A stretch of 64,000 bases of DNA from Acinetobacter sp. MB5 (GTDB taxonomy: Bacteria > Pseudomonadota > Gammaproteobacteria > Pseudomonadales > Moraxellaceae). Where the stretch lies: the NCBI RefSeq assembly GCF_003261585.1, contig NZ_POVU01000004.1, positions 62,001 through 126,000 on the forward strand, in the 5' to 3' direction. The stretch's first letter is position 1; each line of letters starts with the position of its first letter. Below the pieces are notes generated by a model. That model was not told the DNA's origin, ran no database searches, and saw nothing but the letters and a program-made list of their open reading frames with translations. Shown piece after piece: positions 59,787 through 64,000 of the stretch. A program made the position numbers and the translations under genes.

Positions 59787-60293
59787 TCAACGATTTTGTT
59801 GTTCAACCAACATATATACCAAGTCCAATTCTGGACATGGATATCCCATTGCCGTTAAGGCTGCGCTGTTCTGCCCACGATGATGTGTACCATGATTAAA
59901 CACATGCAATAAAGTCGCTGCATAAGGCAAGGATTTCGGCAGACCTGTTGAAGTTTGATAATCCAAAGTTCCTGTCAAACGCTGAGGATCAAGCTCATCT
60001 AGGAATATTAACCAATTGCTGGCTTTCTCCTGCAATGCCTGAACTAGCACATGCCGATCTTGTTCAACAATCGTATTCAGCGTTAATGTTGGTGAATGTC
60101 CTTCTGCAAAACGTGCAAACCAAAGCGCATGCTCACCAAGCAATACATGATTTAAAGTCCCAAAAATACTTTGAAAAAATAAGCCACTATCCCGATAAAA
60201 ATCAGCATCACTCACATCGGCTAATGTCTGATTCAGTTTTGTGGTTGCCCAAACATTGTAATCTGCCAATAGCTTCAAAGTTTCGATATCCAT
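59787..60293 (-). CDS. DinB-family protein
   Basis: A 168-residue four-helix-bundle protein of the DinB/YfiT type. The conserved metal-ligand histidines lie in TLNHVLLGEH and in FNHGTHHRGQ near residues 130-140. Members include metal-dependent thiol or glutathione transferases and proteins of unknown role induced by DNA damage. The gene stands alone and converges with acr1. The real reaction cannot be told. Confidence 0.85.
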   Translation of the reverse strand: MDIETLKLLADYNVWATTKLNQTLADVSDADFYRDSGLFFQSIFGTLNHVLLGEHALWFARFAEGHSPTLTLNTIVEQDRHVLVQALQEKASNWLIFLDELDPQRLTGTLDYQTSTGLPKSLPYAATLLHVFNHGTHHRGQNSAALTAMGYPCPELDLVYMLVEQQNR

Positions 60294-60339
60294 GATTGTT
60301 ATGCCTTTCTTCTTTCAATTTTTTTAATTTAATTGCATA

Positions 60340-60366
60340 AAAAAACCTCCCCGAAGGGAGGTTTTC
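60340..60366 (-). terminator. Terminator of tex
   Basis: AAAACCTCCC / GGGAGGTTTT around CGAA with T-runs, 11 bases beyond the tex stop on the minus strand. Confidence 0.88.
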
Positions 60367-60376
60367 TCAGTTCTAA

Positions 60377-62737
60377 TTATTTTGAACCTTTAATACCTGC
60401 TTGTAGCAACAGCGCACCTAAACCACCAATTTTCTGTTCTTGTGGTTTATTGCTTTGAGGTTTCTGACCACCTTGACGCTGTGGACGATCACCCTGCTCT
60501 TTACGTGGTTGCTGCGAACGTTTTGGCTTACGATCCGCCTGATCAGCAGACTGCTCACGGCGTGGTTGACGCTGTGGTTTCGCAGGCGCTTGAGAACCTT
60601 CTGGACGCATACTCAAATTCACACGATGACGCTCTGCATCGACCTGAATCACACGAACTTTCACGATTTGACCTGGTTTCACCACTTTATGCGGATCAGA
60701 GACAAATTCATTCGCCAATTCAGAAATGTGAACCAAACCATCCTGATGCACACCGATATCGACAAAAGCACCGAAGTTCGTGACATTGGTCACGACACCT
60801 TCAAGCTCCATCCCTTCAGTCAACTGTGCAACTTCAGTGATGTCTTCACGGAACTTCGCTGTACGGAATTCTGGACGTGGGTCACGACCTGGTTTTTCAA
60901 GTTCAGCCAAAACATCTTTAATGGTCGGCAAACCAAACTGCTCATCCACAAACTGATCCGCATCGACCTGACGGATAATTTCAGTATTGCCGATCATATC
61001 TTTCACTGTCGTTGCTTTAGCCGCGACGATTTTTTCAACCAAACCATAACTTTCAGGGTGAACAGCAGAAGCATCTAATGGTTCAGCACCGTCCTGAATA
61101 CGTAAGAAACCAGCCGCTTGTTCAAAGGTACGCTCACCTAAACGAGGCACTTTTTTCAAGCCTTGACGCGTATCGAAACGACCATTTTCTTTACGATAGT
61201 CTACGATTTGCTGTGCAATCGCTTTGTTTAGACCCGCGATATAACCCAAAATTGCTGCCGATGCGGTATTCACATCCACACCCACCGCGTTCACACAGTC
61301 TTCCACCACGGCATCTAGCGTTTTTGCCAAACCTGTTTGGTTGACATCGTGTTGGTACTGACCGACACCAATTGATTTTGGATCGATTTTTACAAGCTCA
61401 GCCAATGGATCTTGTAAACGACGCGCAATCGACACTGCACCACGAATTGAAACATCAAGTTCTGGCAATTCTTGTGATGCAAGCTCACTTGCTGAATAGA
61501 CTGATGCACCAGCTTCGCTGACCGTAATACGGGTCAATTGAAGATCGGTGTTTTGTGCCATCATTTCAGCGACTACAGCTTCGGTTTCACGGCTTGCTGT
61601 CCCATTACCAATCGCAATCAATTCAACCTGATGTTCACGGCAAAGGCGTGCTAACTCAGCAATTGAACCTGCTTTATCTTCTTTTGGTGCAAATGGGTAA
61701 ATCGTGCTGTGTGCAACCACATCACCCGACTGATTCACAACCGCCAATTTCACGCCTGTACGGATACCAGGGTCAACACCCAGTGTACAACGTGTCCCTG
61801 CTGGTGCAGACAACAACAAATGACGTAAGTTTTCAGCAAATACGTTCATTGCTTCTGCTTCAGCCGCCAAACGTTTCTCAGTCAATAAAGAATGTTCGAT
61901 TTGCGGACGTACTTTACCCAACCAGAACAGTTTTGCAGTTTGCTTTAAGAAATCCTGACGAGCTTGTGGCTGAACTTGATCGAGATTGTATTCAGTTTCG
62001 ATACGTGCAATCGCTGCATCATCTTCACCATCAACCTTTAAACCCAAGACATTTTCTTGACGACCACGCAACATGGCCAATAAACGATGCGATGGTACTT
62101 TGTTCAGATTCTCTGAAAACTCGAAGTAGTCGCGGAACTTTTTGCCAACTTCTTTTTTCTCATCAGAAGCTACTGCACTTTTTAAAATGGCAGTTTTTGC
62201 AAATAGCGCTTTTAATTCTGTGGTCAGTGCAATATTTTGCGCCCAGTCATCAATAATAATGTGCTGAATCGCATCGAGCTGACTATCAACATCTGGGTAG
62301 TCTGCATGTTCAAAACCTGCAACTGCAGCCGTTGGTTCAAGCTGTTCAGTCAAGATTTTTTCTGCGGCAGGGCCTAAACCAGCTTCTTTGGCTTTGAACG
62401 ATTTGCTGGTACGTTTTGGACGGTATGGCGCATAAATTTCTTCAAGCGCATTCTTGGTTTCCGCCGCATTCACGCGTGCCAATAAGTCATCATTCAGCTT
62501 GTTTTGTTCTTGTAATGATTGAATTACTTTCTCACGACGCTCATAGAGATCACGCAAATAACTCAAGCGCGTATCGAGCTGACGCAGTTGTGTATCATCT
62601 AAGCCTTGGGTGACTTCTTTACGGTAGCGAGCAATAAACGGAACACTTGCGCCTTCATCAATTAAGCGAATCGCAGCTTCTACTTGGTTCGGACGTACGG
62701 CAAGCTCGCTTGCCAACTGCTGAACGAGGTCAGTCAT
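60377..62737 (-). CDS. tex: Tex-type RNA-binding transcription accessory protein
   Basis: A 786-residue protein of the Tex family. The Tex N-terminal domain is followed by a YqgF/RNase H-like fold (TLGVDPGIRTGVKLAVV), helix-hairpin-helix units (ILGYIAGLNKAIAQQIVDYR) and a C-terminal S1 RNA-binding domain (GMELEGVVTNVTNFGAFVDIG). A basic Gln/Arg/Lys-rich tail of about 70 residues follows. It binds RNA and affects transcription or RNA turnover. I prefer the ATG at 62737 over 62752 because GGGA lies suitably upstream. Confidence 0.94.
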   Translation of the reverse strand: MTDLVQQLASELAVRPNQVEAAIRLIDEGASVPFIARYRKEVTQGLDDTQLRQLDTRLSYLRDLYERREKVIQSLQEQNKLNDDLLARVNAAETKNALEEIYAPYRPKRTSKSFKAKEAGLGPAAEKILTEQLEPTAAVAGFEHADYPDVDSQLDAIQHIIIDDWAQNIALTTELKALFAKTAILKSAVASDEKKEVGKKFRDYFEFSENLNKVPSHRLLAMLRGRQENVLGLKVDGEDDAAIARIETEYNLDQVQPQARQDFLKQTAKLFWLGKVRPQIEHSLLTEKRLAAEAEAMNVFAENLRHLLLSAPAGTRCTLGVDPGIRTGVKLAVVNQSGDVVAHSTIYPFAPKEDKAGSIAELARLCREHQVELIAIGNGTASRETEAVVAEMMAQNTDLQLTRITVSEAGASVYSASELASQELPELDVSIRGAVSIARRLQDPLAELVKIDPKSIGVGQYQHDVNQTGLAKTLDAVVEDCVNAVGVDVNTASAAILGYIAGLNKAIAQQIVDYRKENGRFDTRQGLKKVPRLGERTFEQAAGFLRIQDGAEPLDASAVHPESYGLVEKIVAAKATTVKDMIGNTEIIRQVDADQFVDEQFGLPTIKDVLAELEKPGRDPRPEFRTAKFREDITEVAQLTEGMELEGVVTNVTNFGAFVDIGVHQDGLVHISELANEFVSDPHKVVKPGQIVKVRVIQVDAERHRVNLSMRPEGSQAPAKPQRQPRREQSADQADRKPKRSQQPRKEQGDRPQRQGGQKPQSNKPQEQKIGGLGALLLQAGIKGSK

Positions 62738-63052
62738 CGTGTTTGATCCCATAAGGAATAGAACTAAAAGCAGTGATTATAAAGACCATGCTCGTAAAAT
62801 CTACAGAAATTATGCCCAAAAACTAAAATTATCATCATAATTCAGCTGTTTTTTGGTTTTTCCGTTGTTGACAGGACTTGTATTTTGAAAAAAGAGCTGA
62901 ATAAAATCAATTGAATAAAATTTAGGTAAAATATCGTAGGCGACTGTATATATTTGTTAATTTGAGCAAATTAATACATAGCAATAAGTAATATGAAAGC
63001 ATTATACTCAAAGCATCGACTATTATATAAATGATAATCAAGGGAGCACTTC
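62738..63052. promoter_or_regulatory. Gap between tex and ompR with inverted repeats
   Basis: About 315 bases with no gene. An imperfect 15-base inverted repeat (62840-62854 and 62888-62902, 14 of 15 positions) and a near-palindrome TTAATTTG-AG-CAAATTAA (62957-62974) lie in it. They may be operator sites for ompR or tex. GGGAG precedes the ompR start. I could not choose a convincing promoter. Confidence 0.4.
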
Positions 63053-63817
63053 ATGAGTTTAGTGGTACCTGCTGACAATAAAGATGTCGCACTTCACGAC
63101 ACTGATCGCGTTGAACGAATTTTAGTGGTAGATGATGACGTTCGCCTTCGTACTTTATTGCAACGTTTTTTAGAAGACAAAGGCTTTGTCGTTAAAACCG
63201 CCCACGATGCCACTCAGATGGATCGCCTGTTACAACGTGAGTTGTTTTCACTGATCGTGCTCGATTTCATGTTGCCTGTGGAAGATGGTTTAAGCATCTG
63301 CCGCCGTTTACGCCAATCGAATATCGACACGCCAATCATTATGTTGACTGCACGTGGCAGCGATGCCGACCGTATTTCTGGTCTAGATGCAGGTGCAGAC
63401 GATTACTTGCCAAAACCATTTAATCCAAACGAGCTACTTGCACGTATTCGCGCGATTCTACGTCGCCAAGTCCGTGAAGTTCCAGGCGCACCAAGCCAAC
63501 ATATGGAAGTAGTGAGTTTTGGCCCTTGGTCACTTGATTTATCGACTCGTACCTTGACCCGTGAAGGTCAAGTCGTGACGTTAACCACAGGTGAATTTGC
63601 CGTTCTTAAAGCTTTGGTACAACATCCACGCGAACCACTCACCCGTGACAAACTGATGAACCTTGCACGTGGTCGTGAATGGGGCGCCATGGAACGTTCT
63701 ATTGATGTCCAGGTTTCACGCTTACGCCGCCTCGTTGAAGATAACCCTGCCCGTGCACGTTATATTCAAACAGTTTGGGGTGTAGGTTATGTCTTTGTTC
63801 CAGATGGCGCTGAATAA
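63053..63817 (+). CDS. ompR: Response regulator OmpR
   Basis: A 254-residue two-component regulator. The receiver domain spans about 22-138, with phospho-acceptor Asp71 in LIVLDFMLP, Thr in IIMLTARG and Lys in YLPKPFNP. The C-terminal winged-helix DNA-binding domain (about 150-250) has TTGEFAVLKALVQHPRE and the RSIDVQVSRLRRLVED recognition helix. An N-terminal extension of about 20 residues precedes the receiver. The envZ gene follows after 11 bases. It answers to osmotic or envelope conditions in relatives and here probably controls envelope genes. Confidence 0.94.
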   Translation: MSLVVPADNKDVALHDTDRVERILVVDDDVRLRTLLQRFLEDKGFVVKTAHDATQMDRLLQRELFSLIVLDFMLPVEDGLSICRRLRQSNIDTPIIMLTARGSDADRISGLDAGADDYLPKPFNPNELLARIRAILRRQVREVPGAPSQHMEVVSFGPWSLDLSTRTLTREGQVVTLTTGEFAVLKALVQHPREPLTRDKLMNLARGREWGAMERSIDVQVSRLRRLVEDNPARARYIQTVWGVGYVFVPDGAE

Positions 63818-63828
63818 GGCGATCTGAC

Positions 63829-64000
63829 GTGAGTCTTGAGCCAATTGACCCGAAGGACATCATTATTGATGCTTCGGGTTATTACGCTAAACCTCGAACT
63901 CAGTTTGAACGCTTTTTAGATAAGTTCAAACCACGTTCGGCCGCGCTACGCACCACAGTGCTTGTTACCTTTGTGGTGTGCTTTAGTCTGTTTATGTCAT
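63829..64000 (+). CDS. envZ: Sensor histidine kinase EnvZ, N-terminal part
   Basis: The frame begins with a GTG at 63829 and runs off the window after about 57 codons. The visible part has a cytoplasmic head (MSLEPIDPKD and FERFLDKFKPRSAALR) and the start of the first membrane helix (TTVLVTFVVCFSLFM). Position after ompR identifies it as the partner kinase; the domains that would prove it lie outside. Confidence 0.8.
   Translation, partial: MSLEPIDPKDIIIDASGYYAKPRTQFERFLDKFKPRSAALRTTVLVTFVVCFSLFMS

Noticed and set aside
60440..61078. 212-codon plus-strand frame over tex
   Set aside because: Antisense shadow of the S1/Gln-rich end of tex, with Trp/Thr/Phe-rich content unlike a protein.

Overview
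This window is a piece of an Acinetobacter chromosome, probably a species other than A. baumannii. Three things point there. The DNA is AT-rich. The fatty acyl-CoA reductase at 58850 looks like full-length Acr1 of Acinetobacter baylyi. The gene order (pilA, gltDB, a SPOR-like gene, aroBK, pilQPONM, ponA, then rsmH-ftsL-ftsI-murE-murF-mraY with no mraZ in front) is the one I associate with this genus. Nearly all of it is core chromosome. The only mobile DNA I see is one decayed IS1595-type element. I found no CRISPR array, prophage or integron.

Layout. 1-1359: end of an AraC-type regulator facing a LysE-type exporter. 1574-3845: hisIE overlapping a UvrD-like helicase gene. 4168-10405: a six-gene Mrp Na+/H+ antiporter operon in which subunits A and B are fused. 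10506-16152 (minus): a metY-type operon of promoter, two initiator tRNAs, a terminator, rimP, nusA, infB and rbfA. 16340-17421: a candidate small RNA, the IS remnant, and the region downstream of the type IV pilin gene. 17434-32459 (minus): pilA with a plausible sigma-54 promoter, gltD and gltB, a SPOR-like membrane protein, aroB, aroK and pilQPONM. 32632-35169: ponA (PBP1a), divergent from pilM. 35183-43197 (minus): rlmA and part of the division and cell-wall (dcw) cluster.

43853-46471: a small secreted protein of unknown role, gltX, tRNA-Ala(GGC), tRNA-Glu(TTC) and a small zinc-ribbon membrane protein. 46476-53552 (minus): a czcI-like gene, czcC, czcB, czcA and czcD, a complete heavy-metal efflux set. 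53745-54116: a Sel1-repeat protein. 54239-56664 (minus): a compact cassette of a ceramide-glucosyltransferase-like GT21 enzyme, a DedA membrane protein and a GT2 glycosyltransferase, followed upstream by ettA. 58850-59737: acr1, preceded by an unusually structured 520-base leader. 59787-62737 (minus): a DinB-family protein and tex. 63053-64000: ompR and the start of envZ.

The main functional blocks are ion homeostasis (Mrp, Czc), translation and transcription (metY-nusA-infB, gltX with its tRNAs, ettA, tex), nitrogen assimilation (gltBD), type IV pili and natural transformation (pilA, pilMNOPQ), and peptidoglycan synthesis (ponA, murE, murF, mraY, ftsI). The least understood parts are the GT21-DedA-GT2 cassette, the acr1 leader, the candidate RNA at 16340-16478 and the small secreted protein before gltX. 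Everything here was read by eye. Family assignments rest on remembered motifs and lengths, not on database searches.
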